A stretch of 64,000 nucleotides of DNA from contig NZ_OZ060405.1 in assembly GCF_964059145.1 (NCBI RefSeq), positions 543,167 to 607,166 on the forward strand, in the 5' to 3' direction. Source of the DNA: Buchnera aphidicola (Protaphis terricola) (GTDB lineage Bacteria; Pseudomonadota; Gammaproteobacteria; Enterobacterales; Enterobacteriaceae). The notes beneath the pieces are model-generated. The model was not told the DNA's origin and did not search any database. It saw nothing but the letters and a program-made list of their open reading frames with translations. Positions 40,413 to 49,779 of the stretch are shown piece after piece (the stretch's first letter is position 1; every line of letters starts with the position of its first letter). A program made the translations under genes and the position numbers.

Positions 40413-40916
40413 ATGAAAAAAACAGCAATATATCCAGGTACATTCGATCCAATTACTTATGGGCATCTAGATATTATAAATCGAGCAACAAAAATTTTTG
40501 ATAATATTATTATTGCTATTTCTGCAAATAATTTAAATAAAAAAAATATATTTAGTTTAAAAGAACGAATTAAATTAACTAAATTAGCTACAAAAAATTT
40601 TAAAAATATAAAAAAAATAATTGGATTTAATGATTTATTAGCTAATTTAGCAAAAAAAGAAAATACTAATATTTTAATTAGAGGAATACGTACAATCTTT
40701 GATTTTGACTATGAAATTAAATTAGCTAGTATAAATAAAGAAATATACCCTGAGCTAGATAGTATATTTTTACTTTCATCTAAAAAAGTATCATTTATAT
40801 CATCATCTTTTATAAAAGAAATTGCAAAATATAAAGGAAATATAACACCTTATTTACCTAAAGAAATATGCTTGGAATTACTAAAAAAAATTAATAAAAA
40901 TAATAGGGTTATATAA
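40413..40916 (+). CDS. coaD: Phosphopantetheine adenylyltransferase
   Basis: Makes dephospho-CoA from 4'-phosphopantetheine and ATP. 167 residues (E. coli 159). The nucleotidyltransferase signature YPGTFDPITYGHLDI (His near 18) is at the N-terminus, IRGIRTIFDFDYEIKLA near 90 binds substrate, and the ISSSFIKEI motif near 130 is intact. Its stop codon lies inside a strong terminator hairpin. Confidence 0.95.
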   Translation: MKKTAIYPGTFDPITYGHLDIINRATKIFDNIIIAISANNLNKKNIFSLKERIKLTKLATKNFKNIKKIIGFNDLLANLAKKENTNILIRGIRTIFDFDYEIKLASINKEIYPELDSIFLLSSKKVSFISSSFIKEIAKYKGNITPYLPKEICLELLKKINKNNRVI

Positions 40917-40933
40917 ATAACCCTATTATTTTT
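40896..40933. terminator. Strong bidirectional terminator overlapping the coaD stop codon
   Basis: A 17-bp arm ending TAATAGGGTTAT (40896-40912) pairs with ATAACCCTATTA-type arm (40917-40933) around an ATAA loop that contains most of the coaD stop codon. The plus strand continues with T residues to 40936, and the minus-strand exit is also T-rich, so it serves coaD and the convergent orphan gene. Confidence 0.9.
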
Positions 40934-40954
40934 TTTAAAATAATTTATTAAATA

Positions 40955-42513
40955 TTAATCTACAAAATGAGAATGTTTAATTGTTGGTCCATTTCTTAAA
41001 GAAATAATAACATTTGATCGAATCTCAAAAGAATGATTTTCTTGTACATCATTAGCATCTATAAGATAAAAATTAGATGTATTTTTTGCAACTAATTCAA
41101 TTGTACCATTTTCCAAATGATTAATTTCATAAAAATTCTTTGAACCTACAATGCGATAACGTAGCAATTCTGGACGTTCATTAATTAATTGTTGATAAGA
41201 TTGTTTTAATAATGTTGGATTTGCATATGTAGCAATTATTTTTTGTTCTATTTCATTCGGGATTAATCTTTTGAAATCTTTAAGCATATCTTCTTTATTT
41301 GGAGAAGCAACTAAATGCCCATCAATAAAAAAAACAGCAGAATGATAATCTATCATAAAATACTTATTTAGATCTTTATTAAAATCTACATCTTTATATA
41401 TATTTTCTAAATCAATATCTTCGACTTTAGTTTCAATTTTAAATTCATTTTTATTATTACTTTGATTTTTTTGAACTGATATTAATTGATTAAAAATATC
41501 AGATGTATTATTTTTCATAAAATAATTATTATTAGATCGTTTAGTATTTCTAATGTCTTTTTTAATATTTGAAATAAATGCTGAAATATCATTTATTTCT
41601 TGAACATCATTAAAATTTTCATCGAAATCATCAGAATCTAAATTATTAATATTTTTACTTTGATTATTAATATTATCATGAATTAATTCAGGAAATGAAC
41701 TTTCATATCTAGGATGTTTAGGATTATGATTTAACTTGTTAATTATTTTTAATCTTCCATTTTCCCGGATTTTATTTATTAAAAGACTCATAATAAATCT
41801 AGAGTGTTGAATTGTTTTTTTTAATTTTTCAATATATTCAATTAATTTATTAATTTTATTATCTATTTTTTTTGTCGATTCGTCCTTGAATAACCTCAAA
41901 AAAAACTGATACCCGGCTTTAAACATATTGAAAAAAGTAGTTCCATTCAATAAATTTATAACTTCACGTTTTATTGTTGAAAAAATAACAGATATAGTAT
42001 CTTTGATATAGTTACAAACTGATGAAAGTAATTCTTGTATATGTAAGTTTTTAAAGGTATTTTTAATAAAATTTATTATTTTATTAAATGATTCAGGAAT
42101 GAAGTCAAGTATAGTTCTTAGGATGGATTTTTCAGAAGGAGCAGTTTTTTTTTCAAAGAAATTGCAATATTTAAATCTGCATCAGAATCATTTTTTACTT
42201 CAATTACTTTTTTAAATTTTTCTGATACGGTATTTAAATCTTTAATATATTGTTGATATAATTCTTCTAATTTAAATAAATCTTGTTCTGTTTTAGATAA
42301 ATAAATAGTAACTTTAGTTTTTTCTTTTTTACAAAAACTATCCTGATTTCTTGTATCTTTAAACATTTCAAATATTTTACGACGATCAATATTTTCAAGA
42401 TTTATTTTACTAATATCTATTTTGCTAATATCAATATCTTTAAAATCTGTATTATTATATTTATGTTCAAAAGGCATTGGATGTAATTTATCAACTAGGT
42501 TAATAGATGACAT
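40955..42513 (-). CDS. Buchnera-type orphan protein, one gene split by a poly(A) frameshift
   Basis: Two open frames (131 codons from 42513 to 42118; then one open to 40955) are one gene: a run of nine A on the coding strand (42145-42153) is one base short. With ten A the frame runs SLKKKTAPSEKSILRTILDF and on without stop, 519 residues. Only the first part has a start signal (AAGGAAG, 8 nt before ATG); the second part would begin at TTG with none. Visible: five-residue repeats IDISK-IDISK-INLEN-IDRRK (about 27-47), an amphipathic helical middle, an Asp/Asn-rich stretch, and a conserved-looking C-terminal beta-rich region ending TIKHSHFVD. I know no family; position suggests the Buchnera orphan genes called yba3/yba4, but I cannot confirm which. 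Confidence 0.8.
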
Positions 42514-42701
42514 AATTTTGCTTCCTTTTTTAAACTAAAAAAATATATGGAATTTTATTATTTTTTCTAAATAAATTAAAAAAATAACTTTTATTAAAGT
42601 ATTTTATTTCTAACTAAAAAAATAAAACCTTGTTAATTTTTATATTTTAAATGTATTTTTAAAAAAGTCAAATTATTAATAACAAAAAAATAAAAAATAT
42701 T

Positions 42702-43451
42702 ATGAATATATATTTAATTAAAAAAAATAATAATAAAAGAATACAAAAAATAATTCATCAATACAATTTAAAACATGACAAAAATTCTTCTATGGCATTA
42801 ATAATAAATAATGATACATTAGAATTATATGATCGTTTACATCCTTCTCAAAAAAGTATAAAAGTAGATTTTTTATCTAAAAAAAATAATTATAGATGTG
42901 TAAATTCAAAAAAAAAAAATGAAATTCTTTATAAAGCAATAGGAATTAAAAAAAATTATTTTCCTTATATTATAGATGCAACAGCAGGTTTTGGAACAGA
43001 AGCTTTTTTATTTTCTTTTTGGGGGTGTTATGTTGTTATGATTGAGAGAAATCCAATTATAGGAGCATTGTTAAAAGATGGATTAGAAAGGGCATATAAT
43101 AGTAAAAAAATTGGGAATTGGTTAAAAAAGAGATTACATCTAATATTTTATGATAGTTTGGACATATTAAAAAAACCTATTTTAAAACCTGATATTATTT
43201 ATTTAGATCCTATGTATCCAAATAATAAGAAAAAAACACTTCCTAAAAAAAATATGCAATTTTTAAGAAAAATAATTCAAGATAATGATAATTACGAGAA
43301 TTTATTAAAAATTTCTAGAAATCTTGTAAAGAATAGAGTTATTGTCAAAAGACCACATTATGCAAAATCTTTATCTTCAAAAGAAGTATCATTTTCAATT
43401 AGCAATAAAAAATATCGTTTTGATATATATTTACCTTATAAAAAAAAATAG
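42702..43451 (+). CDS. rsmJ: 16S rRNA (guanine-N2)-methyltransferase RsmJ
   Basis: Methylates G1516 of 16S rRNA with SAM. 249 residues, E. coli 250. IIDATAGFGTEAF near 89 is the SAM loop, VMIERNPIIGALL near 113, IYLDPMYP near 166 is the catalytic DPMFP-type motif, and VIVKRPHYA near 213 matches the C-terminus. A run of twelve A near codon 70 is in the correct frame. E. coli rsmJ lies in the neighbourhood of pitA, which follows here convergently. Confidence 0.94.
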   Translation: MNIYLIKKNNNKRIQKIIHQYNLKHDKNSSMALIINNDTLELYDRLHPSQKSIKVDFLSKKNNYRCVNSKKKNEILYKAIGIKKNYFPYIIDATAGFGTEAFLFSFWGCYVVMIERNPIIGALLKDGLERAYNSKKIGNWLKKRLHLIFYDSLDILKKPILKPDIIYLDPMYPNNKKKTLPKKNMQFLRKIIQDNDNYENLLKISRNLVKNRVIVKRPHYAKSLSSKEVSFSISNKKYRFDIYLPYKKK

Positions 43452-43482
43452 AAGCACAATTGATTTCAATTGCACCTCTATT
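43447..43482 (-). terminator. Terminator of pitA, functional on the minus strand
   Basis: On the minus strand AATAGAGGTGCAATTG (from 43482) pairs with CAATTGTGCTTCTATT (to 43447) when three G-U wobbles are allowed, around a 4-nt loop, and is followed by eight T. Read on the plus strand the same positions are A-C or C-A mismatches, so the hairpin favours the pitA transcript and overlaps the rsmJ stop codon. Confidence 0.85.
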
Positions 43483-43497
43483 ACAATAAAACAATAT

Positions 43498-44958
43498 TTA
43501 TATTAAAGATAATGCAACCCAATATAAAAGCCCAGAAAAAAACATTGAAATAGGTAAAGTCAATAACCAAGCAAAAATAATATTTTTTATAGTATTAATT
43601 TGAATACTTTTACCATCAGCTAACATTGAACCAGCTACTGATGATGATAAAATATGTGTTGTAGAAACAGGAACACCTGTATAACTAGCAATACCAATAG
43701 AAAAAGCAGCAGTAATTTGGGCAGACATAGCTTGAGCATATGTCATACTTCTTTTTCCTATTTTTTCACCAATAGTAATGACTATACGTTTCCATCCAAA
43801 CATTGTTCCTATAGATAAAGCAAATGCAATAATACATATTATCCAAATAGGAGCATACTCTATAGTTAAAAGTATATGTTGTTTTATTTGTTTTAAAAAA
43901 ATTTTTTCTTTTTTAGAAATATTTAAATTACTTATTTGATCAATATTTTCAGAGATATCAAGTAAAAAATGACGTAATTGGAAACGTTGTTTTATACTTA
44001 ATATATTATAATTATGTACATTTTTTAATAAAATATTAGCTTCTTTAATATTTTGAATTATATCAGACTGATAAGATAATAATTGGTTATTTAAATTTTT
44101 ATAGTTATTTTTAACTTTTTTTGAATACTTATTTAAATAATATTTTTGAAAATGATTAATTGCATTTTTTGTATAAAATATTTCTTTTTTTGAAGCATTT
44201 AAATTTACTAAAAAATTAGCTGGTATAATACTAATTAAAACAAGCATAATCAATCCAATACCTTTTTGGCCATCATTAGCACCATGAGCATAACTAACAC
44301 CAATAGAAGAAAAAATTAAAGCTATTTTAATTAGAAATGGAGGACTTTTTTTTTCATCATGTTTTTTTCGTTCTAATGGAGTCATATGAATTCGATAAAA
44401 TTTTTTATTTTTATTTGTAAAATATCGCAATAAAAATATTAAAATACCAGAAATAATTAACCCTATAATAGGAGATAAAATTAATGATATAAAAATATTT
44501 ATAATTTTAGGGATGTTTAAAGCGTTAATTAAAGAAGAATTAGTTATAATAGCATTAGTTAGTCCAACACCAATAATTGCACCAATAAGAGAATGAGAAC
44601 TAGAAGAAGGCAAGCAAAAATACCATGTAGAAAGATTCCATAAAATTGCAGCAAGCAACATAGAAAAAATCATTGCAAGTGTATTTTTTGAACTTCCATT
44701 TAATAAAAGATCATTTGGTAATAAATGTACAATAGCATATGCTACAGTTAAACCTCCAAATAATACACCTAAAAAATTAAAAATACCAGACATTATAACC
44801 GCATATTTTGCAGACATTGCTCGAGTATAAATTAAAGTTGAAACAGCATTAGCTGTATCATGAAAACCATTAATAGCTTCATAAAATAATACAAAAAATA
44901 AAGCTAAAAAAATAAATAAACTATGATTCAAGTCAGAATAAGAAAATAAATATAGCAT
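43498..44958 (-). CDS. pitA: Low-affinity inorganic phosphate transporter Pit
   Basis: Proton/metal-phosphate symporter of the inner membrane. 486 residues (E. coli 499). Both Pit repeats are seen: FYEAINGFHDTANAVSTLIYTRAM near 26 and SYAHGANDGQKGIGL near 223, each with the GFHD/GAND signature, with about ten hydrophobic segments and a charged loop (about 255-370) between them. VSTTHILSSSVAGSM near 428 is also conserved. It is the only phosphate importer in the window. Confidence 0.95.
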   Translation of the reverse strand: MLYLFSYSDLNHSLFIFLALFFVLFYEAINGFHDTANAVSTLIYTRAMSAKYAVIMSGIFNFLGVLFGGLTVAYAIVHLLPNDLLLNGSSKNTLAMIFSMLLAAILWNLSTWYFCLPSSSSHSLIGAIIGVGLTNAIITNSSLINALNIPKIINIFISLILSPIIGLIISGILIFLLRYFTNKNKKFYRIHMTPLERKKHDEKKSPPFLIKIALIFSSIGVSYAHGANDGQKGIGLIMLVLISIIPANFLVNLNASKKEIFYTKNAINHFQKYYLNKYSKKVKNNYKNLNNQLLSYQSDIIQNIKEANILLKNVHNYNILSIKQRFQLRHFLLDISENIDQISNLNISKKEKIFLKQIKQHILLTIEYAPIWIICIIAFALSIGTMFGWKRIVITIGEKIGKRSMTYAQAMSAQITAAFSIGIASYTGVPVSTTHILSSSVAGSMLADGKSIQINTIKNIIFAWLLTLPISMFFSGLLYWVALSLI

Positions 44959-45041
44959 AATCTTTTAGCCATTTCAGTAAATTGAACTAAGCTTATTATC
45001 CTCGAGAAACTATATTTTAGGAAAGTAAAATATAATATATT

Positions 45042-46241
45042 TTAAAAAATTTTTTCTTTAGTTAAGTTTTTTAATTGTATAGATAAAGTTATTCCAAAAA
45101 TTAAAATGATAATCATAAAAATAGAAATTCCTAACCATTTTGAATAAAACCAGAAAATACCACTAAATATACCGAATACACTTGATCCTAAATAATAAAA
45201 AAATAGATATAAAGAAGTCGCTTGTACTTTAGCAAATTTTGCATAAATACTAACCCAACTACTTGCAATTGCATGGGATGCAAAAAAACCACTTGAAAAA
45301 ATTATCAATCCTAAAATAATAGCAATCATTTGTTCAAATTGTGTAATTATCAAACCTAAAATCATTAATAAAAATGATCGTATTAAAATATCAACTCTAT
45401 TATATCTTTTTATTAAAATTCCTGCTTTAGGAGAACTATAAACTCCAGTTAAATAAATTATAGATAGTAATCCTATGCTTGATGAACTAAATAAAAATGG
45501 TTTTAATACTAATCTATATCCAATATAATTAAAAACAGTAATAAAACTTCCCATTAATAAAAAACCTAATATAAATAAGATAAATAATATTGGATTTTTT
45601 AAATGTAAATAAAAGTTATTTAAAAATTTTTTATAATTAATAGAAATAGGATAAAAATTTTTAGAAGAAGGAAGAAAATATATAAATAAAAAAGATGCTA
45701 TTAAAGATAAAAAACCAATAATAAATAGTGATATATTCCATGAAAAATATTCTGCTATAATACTACTTATAAATCTTCCAAAACATCCACCTATAGTATT
45801 TCCACTAATATATAATCCAATGCAAAATGCTAATGAATCAACGTTAACTTCTTCTACTATATATGTAATAGCAATAGCAACAACTCCACTTAAAGATAGT
45901 CCGATTAACGCACGAAGAAAGACTATCATATACCAATTTTCTGTCATAGAACAAATTATTGTAATTACTGATGCTATTAATAAAGATGTAGACATAATTA
46001 ATTTTCGACCAATTATATCTGATAAAACTCCAGTAAATAGTGTACCTATAGCCATAGTTGCAGTTGCTGCTGATAAAGATAAACTACTTTCTGTCGCAGT
46101 TAAATAAAATTGTTTAGAAAATATTGGTAAAATTGATTGAACACAATATAAAATAGAAAAACTAGAAAAACCAGCTAAAAAAAGAGATAAAATAATTTGA
46201 TTAAACTCCTTTGTATTTTTTTCAGTATATGTTTTTTTCAT
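45042..46241 (-). CDS. ynfM: MFS transporter, YnfM family
   Basis: Twelve-helix major facilitator protein, 399 residues (E. coli YnfM about 417), similar along its length: FLAGFSSFSILYCVQSILPIF at the start, GTLFTGVLSDIIGRKLIM near 60 (the loop 2-3 MFS motif), RALIGLSLSGVVAIAITYI near 110 and GSFITVFNYIGYR near 225. The E. coli substrate is not firmly known (reported drug/arabinose efflux class), so the cargo here is unknown. With few transporters in such genomes, it may be a main exporter or importer of metabolites (inference). Confidence 0.85.
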   Translation of the reverse strand: MKKTYTEKNTKEFNQIILSLFLAGFSSFSILYCVQSILPIFSKQFYLTATESSLSLSAATATMAIGTLFTGVLSDIIGRKLIMSTSLLIASVITIICSMTENWYMIVFLRALIGLSLSGVVAIAITYIVEEVNVDSLAFCIGLYISGNTIGGCFGRFISSIIAEYFSWNISLFIIGFLSLIASFLFIYFLPSSKNFYPISINYKKFLNNFYLHLKNPILFILFILGFLLMGSFITVFNYIGYRLVLKPFLFSSSSIGLLSIIYLTGVYSSPKAGILIKRYNRVDILIRSFLLMILGLIITQFEQMIAIILGLIIFSSGFFASHAIASSWVSIYAKFAKVQATSLYLFFYYLGSSVFGIFSGIFWFYSKWLGISIFMIIILIFGITLSIQLKNLTKEKIF

Positions 46242-46290
46242 AATAATTATTTTATTTTTTAAAACTTTAAAAAACTCCTATTTAGAATTA

Positions 46291-47145
46291 TTATATATAT
46301 ATATAACCTTCATAAATATGATTTGCAGATCCTGTCATATATAAAGGATATCCAAAACCTTTCCATGTAATTAATAAATTTCCACCTGGTAATTGAACTT
46401 GAACATTTTTATCAAGTATTTTTTTTACGATACCAACTGCTACTGAAGCACATGCTCCAGTACCGCAAGCATTAGTTTCTCCTTCATTACGTTCATATAC
46501 TCTTAATTTAATATAATTTTTATTTAAAATTTGCATAAAGTTAACGTTAATACCTTCAGGAAAAATAAATTTTTTCTCTATAATTTGACTAATAATTTTA
46601 ACAGGTGCATATTTTATAGATTCTACTTTAATGACGCAATGTGGGTTACCCATAGAAACTAAACTACATAATAAATTATTATTAATTATTTTTACGGAAA
46701 AATTATTAATTTTAAATTTTTTTGAACTAGTTATTTCATTCAATGAAAAGTTAGGTTCATTCATGTTAACTTGAATAATTGTATCTGAAATAAAATTAAT
46801 TGTTATATTTTTTTTTCTAGTACTAAGATGAATTTTTTTTTTGTGTGTTAAATTATTTAATATAAGAAATAAACCCACACAACGTGCTCCATTTCCACAT
46901 TGTTCTACTTCATTTCCATTTGAATTAAATACTCTATAATTAAAGTCGAACTGAGGATTGTTTGATTTTTCAATTAATAACAATTGATCAAAACCAATAC
47001 CAGTATTACGATTTGATAGCTCTTTAATTTTATTTGAAGAAATAGAAAAATTTTGTGTAATATTTTGAATTACCATAAAATCATTTCCTAAACCATGCAT
47101 TTTAGAGAAATGAATTTTTTTTTTATTTTTTTTATTTAAATACAT
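46291..47145 (-). CDS. dapF: Diaminopimelate epimerase
   Basis: Converts LL- to meso-diaminopimelate, for lysine and peptidoglycan. 284 residues (E. coli 274, the difference being ten Lys/Asn-rich residues in front of the first strand [14 protein letters not shown]). The catalytic cysteine pair is in EQCGNGARC near residue 83 and NACGTGACA near 227. In E. coli dapF follows cyaY; here it is divergent from cyaY. Confidence 0.95.
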   Translation of the reverse strand: MYLNKKNKKKIHFSKMHGLGNDFMVIQNITQNFSISSNKIKELSNRNTGIGFDQLLLIEKSNNPQFDFNYRVFNSNGNEVEQCGNGARCVGLFLILNNLTHKKKIHLSTRKKNITINFISDTIIQVNMNEPNFSLNEITSSKKFKINNFSVKIINNNLLCSLVSMGNPHCVIKVESIKYAPVKIISQIIEKKFIFPEGINVNFMQILNKNYIKLRVYERNEGETNACGTGACASVAVGIVKKILDKNVQVQLPGGNLLITWKGFGYPLYMTGSANHIYEGYIYI

Positions 47146-47260
47146 TTATAATCCTGATAATTACAAGTTTTTATAGAAAATTCTTTAAAAATTCAATAAA
47201 ATTAAAAAAATTTTATTTTTTAAAAAAAATAATTAAATTTATCAATTATGGAAAATATTA

Positions 47261-47611
47261 ATGGAAAATAAAATAATTTTTAACAAAAAAAATAATTTTT
47301 ATAAATTAATAGATGAATTATTTTTAAAGATAGAAGATAATTTAAATTTATATATTAATACAATTGATTTTGATTATGAAATACAAAACTATGTAATGAA
47401 TATTACTTTTTTTGATAATAGTGTAATTATAATTAATAAACAAGAATTCTTAAAACAAATTTGGTTAGCTACAAAATTTAATGCTTATCATTTTAATTAT
47501 AATGTAGGAAAATGGATTTGCAATCGAAGCAATAAAGATTTTTGGGAAATATTTCAAGAATCTTTTTCTAGACAATCTAATAAAAAAGAATTGATATTTT
47601 ATCATACTTAA
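47261..47611 (+). CDS. cyaY: Iron-sulfur cluster assembly protein CyaY (frataxin)
   Basis: Binds iron and regulates IscS-driven cluster assembly; iscS, iscU, hscBA and fdx lie 10 kb away. 116 residues (E. coli 106). Core segments IDFDYEIQN (near 37), [18 protein letters not shown] (near 55) and the [14 protein letters not shown] end are recognisable frataxin; several of the acidic ridge residues have become Asn or Lys, as expected from the A+T drift, so iron binding may be weaker (inference). It precedes hemC, as in the cyaY-cyaA-hemC region of E. coli with cyaA lost. Confidence 0.88.
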   Translation: MENKIIFNKKNNFYKLIDELFLKIEDNLNLYINTIDFDYEIQNYVMNITFFDNSVIIINKQEFLKQIWLATKFNAYHFNYNVGKWICNRSNKDFWEIFQESFSRQSNKKELIFYHT

Positions 47612-47677
47612 ATATTTTAAATAAAATCAATATATATTACATAATAATATTTATGTAAAAAAATCTCTTATAATACT

Positions 47678-48631
47678 ATGAATAGTAATATGAAAAAAAA
47701 AATATTAAGAATTGCTACTAGAAAAAGTCCTTTAGCTTTAGAACAGACTAAATATGTTAAAAAAAAAATATTATCTTTATATCCAAATTTAAATATAAAA
47801 TTAGTACCTATAGTTACTCATGGAGATAATATTTTAAATAAATCTTTATCTAAAATTAGCGGAAAAGGGCTTTTTATAAAAGAGTTGGAATTTGCTCTTC
47901 TTGAAAATCGAGCAGATATTGCAATACATTCAATGAAGGATCTTCCTGTTCATATTACAAAAGAATTATGTTTAGTTAGTATATGTAAGAGAGGAAATCC
48001 ATTAGATTCACTAGTTTCTAATAATTACAAAACTATTAATCAATTACCTAAAGGAGCAATAATTGGAACATCTAGTTTAAGAAGACAATGTCAATTGATT
48101 ACCTATCGTCCAGATTTAATAGTTTCACCATTACGAGGTAATATAGAAACTAGAATAGCTAAATTAGATTCAGGTCAATATGACGCAATTATTTTAGCAA
48201 CTGAGGGATTAAATAGATTAAGTTTAAAACATCGAATTTCTCAAATTATTCCAGCTGAATTATCTCTTCCTTCATGTGGACAAGGTGCTATTGGTATACA
48301 ATCAAGATTACATGATAAAAAAATATTATTTCATTTATCACGTTTAAATCATTTTAATACTTATGCTGAAATAAATGCAGAACGTGCATTTTGTAAAACT
48401 TTGGAAGCTGGTTGCCAAATCCCAATTGGGAGTTATGCTATTCTTAAAAAGAATAAAATTTGGCTTAGAGGTTTAGTAGGTTCTCCAGATGGAAATACAA
48501 TATTAAAAGGTGAAAGAATAGGATGGTATTACAATGGTGAAGAAATGGGATATTCTTTAGCTAACGAGCTACTTAGTAATGGAGCACGTAAAATTCTTGA
48601 TAATATGTATATTCAAAAAATTAAATTATAA
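47678..48631 (+). CDS. hemC: Porphobilinogen deaminase (hydroxymethylbilane synthase)
   Basis: Polymerises four porphobilinogens to hydroxymethylbilane. 317 residues (E. coli 313). [12 protein letters not shown] near 11, SMKDLPVHI near 87 with the catalytic Asp, [11 protein letters not shown] near 133, and [11 protein letters not shown] near 246 with the dipyrromethane-binding Cys are present. A second ATG at 47690 is nearer the E. coli start; a TATAAT lies only 4 nt before the first ATG, so the shorter start is possible. A run of ten A after the second ATG is in frame. hemD follows 3 nt later. Confidence 0.95.
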   Translation: MNSNMKKKILRIATRKSPLALEQTKYVKKKILSLYPNLNIKLVPIVTHGDNILNKSLSKISGKGLFIKELEFALLENRADIAIHSMKDLPVHITKELCLVSICKRGNPLDSLVSNNYKTINQLPKGAIIGTSSLRRQCQLITYRPDLIVSPLRGNIETRIAKLDSGQYDAIILATEGLNRLSLKHRISQIIPAELSLPSCGQGAIGIQSRLHDKKILFHLSRLNHFNTYAEINAERAFCKTLEAGCQIPIGSYAILKKNKIWLRGLVGSPDGNTILKGERIGWYYNGEEMGYSLANELLSNGARKILDNMYIQKIKL

Positions 48632-48634
48632 AAT

Positions 48635-49380
48635 ATGAAAATATTAGTTATTCGACCTTCTCCAGAAGGTGAAGAGTTAGTAAATATGTTAAAATATATA
48701 GGTATTTTATCTTGGAATTTTTCTTGTTTTAATTTTTTTCCTAGTATTAGCCCCTTAAGTCTATCACATAAAATTTATGAATTATATAAATCAAATATAA
48801 TTATTATATCTTCTAAAAGGTCTGTATATTATACAAATTTATATTTAAATCAAAATAATTTATGTTGGCCTTTATTTCCAGATTACTATTCTATTGGAAA
48901 AAGTACAGCTATGTTTCTTAAAAAATATATTAAAAAAAAATTTTTATTCCAAAAGAAGAAAACAGTGAAAATTTAATAAAAATTTTATATAAAAATAATA
49001 TTAGTAGATCTAAAATTATTTTATTAAAAGGAGAAAATGGACGACAATTAATAGAAAAAAAATTATTAAAAGACAGTTTTAATATATCTATTATTGAATG
49101 TTATAAAAAAAAATTTAAAAAAATAAGTAATCATTTTGAAATTAACAAATGGAGATCTTTAAAAATAGATACTCTAGTAGTTACTAGTGGTTCAATTTTA
49201 AAAAAATTAAATGAAAAAGTTAATGTATCAAATAAACATGAATGGCTATTCAAATGTAAATTATTTGTTGTAGGAAAAAGATTAAAAAAAATAGCTCAAA
49301 AAATAGGTTGGAAAGATATTATTATTTCAAATTATGCTAATAATAGAAATCTATTAAAAATTATTAAAAAATATAATTAA
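48635..49380 (+). CDS. hemD: Uroporphyrinogen-III synthase, frame broken at a poly(A) run
   Basis: Closes hydroxymethylbilane to uroporphyrinogen III. The frame from 48635 (MKILVIRPSPEGEELVNMLK) runs to residue 99 and then derails at nine A (48932-48940), ending at a TAA at 48974-48976. One more A gives YIKKKIFIPKEENSENL and similarity to E. coli HemD resumes: LLKGENGRQLIEKKL, DTLVVTSGSILKKL, KLFVVGKRLKKIAQKIGW, ending at 49380, 248 residues versus 246. The second half has no stops and keeps family residues, so it is still under selection or only just broken. It is coupled to hemC. Confidence 0.88.
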
Positions 49381-49387
49381 ATTTTAT

Positions 49388-49461
49388 TCGGCGAAAGAGG
49401 ATTTGAACCTCTGACCTACTGGTCCCAAACCAGTTGCGCTACCAAGCTGCGCTATTCGCCG
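49388..49461 (-). tRNA. tRNA-Pro (anticodon TGG)
   Basis: On the minus strand CGGCGAATAGCGCAGCTTGG opens a cloverleaf with the anticodon TGG, matching E. coli proM. The acceptor stem CGGCGAA pairs with TTCGCCG; discriminator A is at 49388. The next bases are AT, so CCA is not encoded. It is the last gene of a tRNA-Arg, tRNA-His, tRNA-Pro cluster (E. coli argX-hisR-leuT-proM with the Leu tRNA missing). Confidence 0.96.
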
Positions 49462-49474
49462 TATTTAATTTTTG

Positions 49475-49548
49475 GGTGGCTAATGGGATTCGAACCCATG
49501 ACCACTGGAATCACAATCCAGCACTCTACCAACTGAGCTATAGCCACC
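49475..49548 (-). tRNA. tRNA-His (anticodon GTG)
   Basis: On the minus strand GTGGCTATAGCTCAGTTGGT with anticodon GTG, matching E. coli hisR. The extra G at position -1 (49548) and the pairing C73 (49475) that HisRS requires are both conserved. After C73 the gene reads CAA, so only part of CCA is encoded. Confidence 0.96.
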
Positions 49549-49582
49549 AAAACAAAAAATATATAAAATATTAAAAATAAAG

Positions 49583-49656
49583 TGCGCTCGGCAGGATTTG
49601 AACCTGATACCTCTATCTTCGGAAGATAGTGCTCTATCCAAATGAGCTACGAGCGC
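49583..49656 (-). tRNA. tRNA-Arg (anticodon CCG)
   Basis: On the minus strand GCGCTCGTAGCTCATTTGGA with anticodon CCG, corresponding to E. coli argX, which reads CGG. CGG must be very rare in this A+T-rich genome, yet the gene is kept. The anticodon stem has drifted to A/T pairs. The discriminator is A (E. coli G) and CCA is not encoded. First gene of the Arg-His-Pro cluster. Confidence 0.95.
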
Positions 49657-49677
49657 ATTTATAAAATAATAAATTAG

Positions 49678-49706
49678 ATTTTATGATTAATCCTTAATAT
49701 TGTCCA
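49678..49706 (-). promoter_or_regulatory. Sigma-70 promoter of the tRNA-Arg/His/Pro cluster
   Basis: On the minus strand TGGACA (49706-49701) is one base from the -35 consensus, and TAAAAT (49683-49678) one base from the -10, separated by 17 nt. The tRNA-Arg starts 21 nt after the -10. The GC bases in the -35 are unusual for local spacer DNA. Confidence 0.6.
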
Positions 49707-49779
49707 GCTTTTTTTATAATATTTTTAATTTTAAAAAAAATAAAAAAATAATACTTTTAACTTTAGATTAATATTATAT

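Noticed and set aside
41951..42117. A true intergenic region between two separate orphan genes
   Set aside because: The interval is open in the frame of the second part, and a single A added to the A9 run fuses both parts; the second part has only a TTG start and no ribosome-binding site.
45820..46107. Open frame antisense to the MFS transporter gene
   Set aside because: Shadow of transmembrane codons, no similarity and no start signal.
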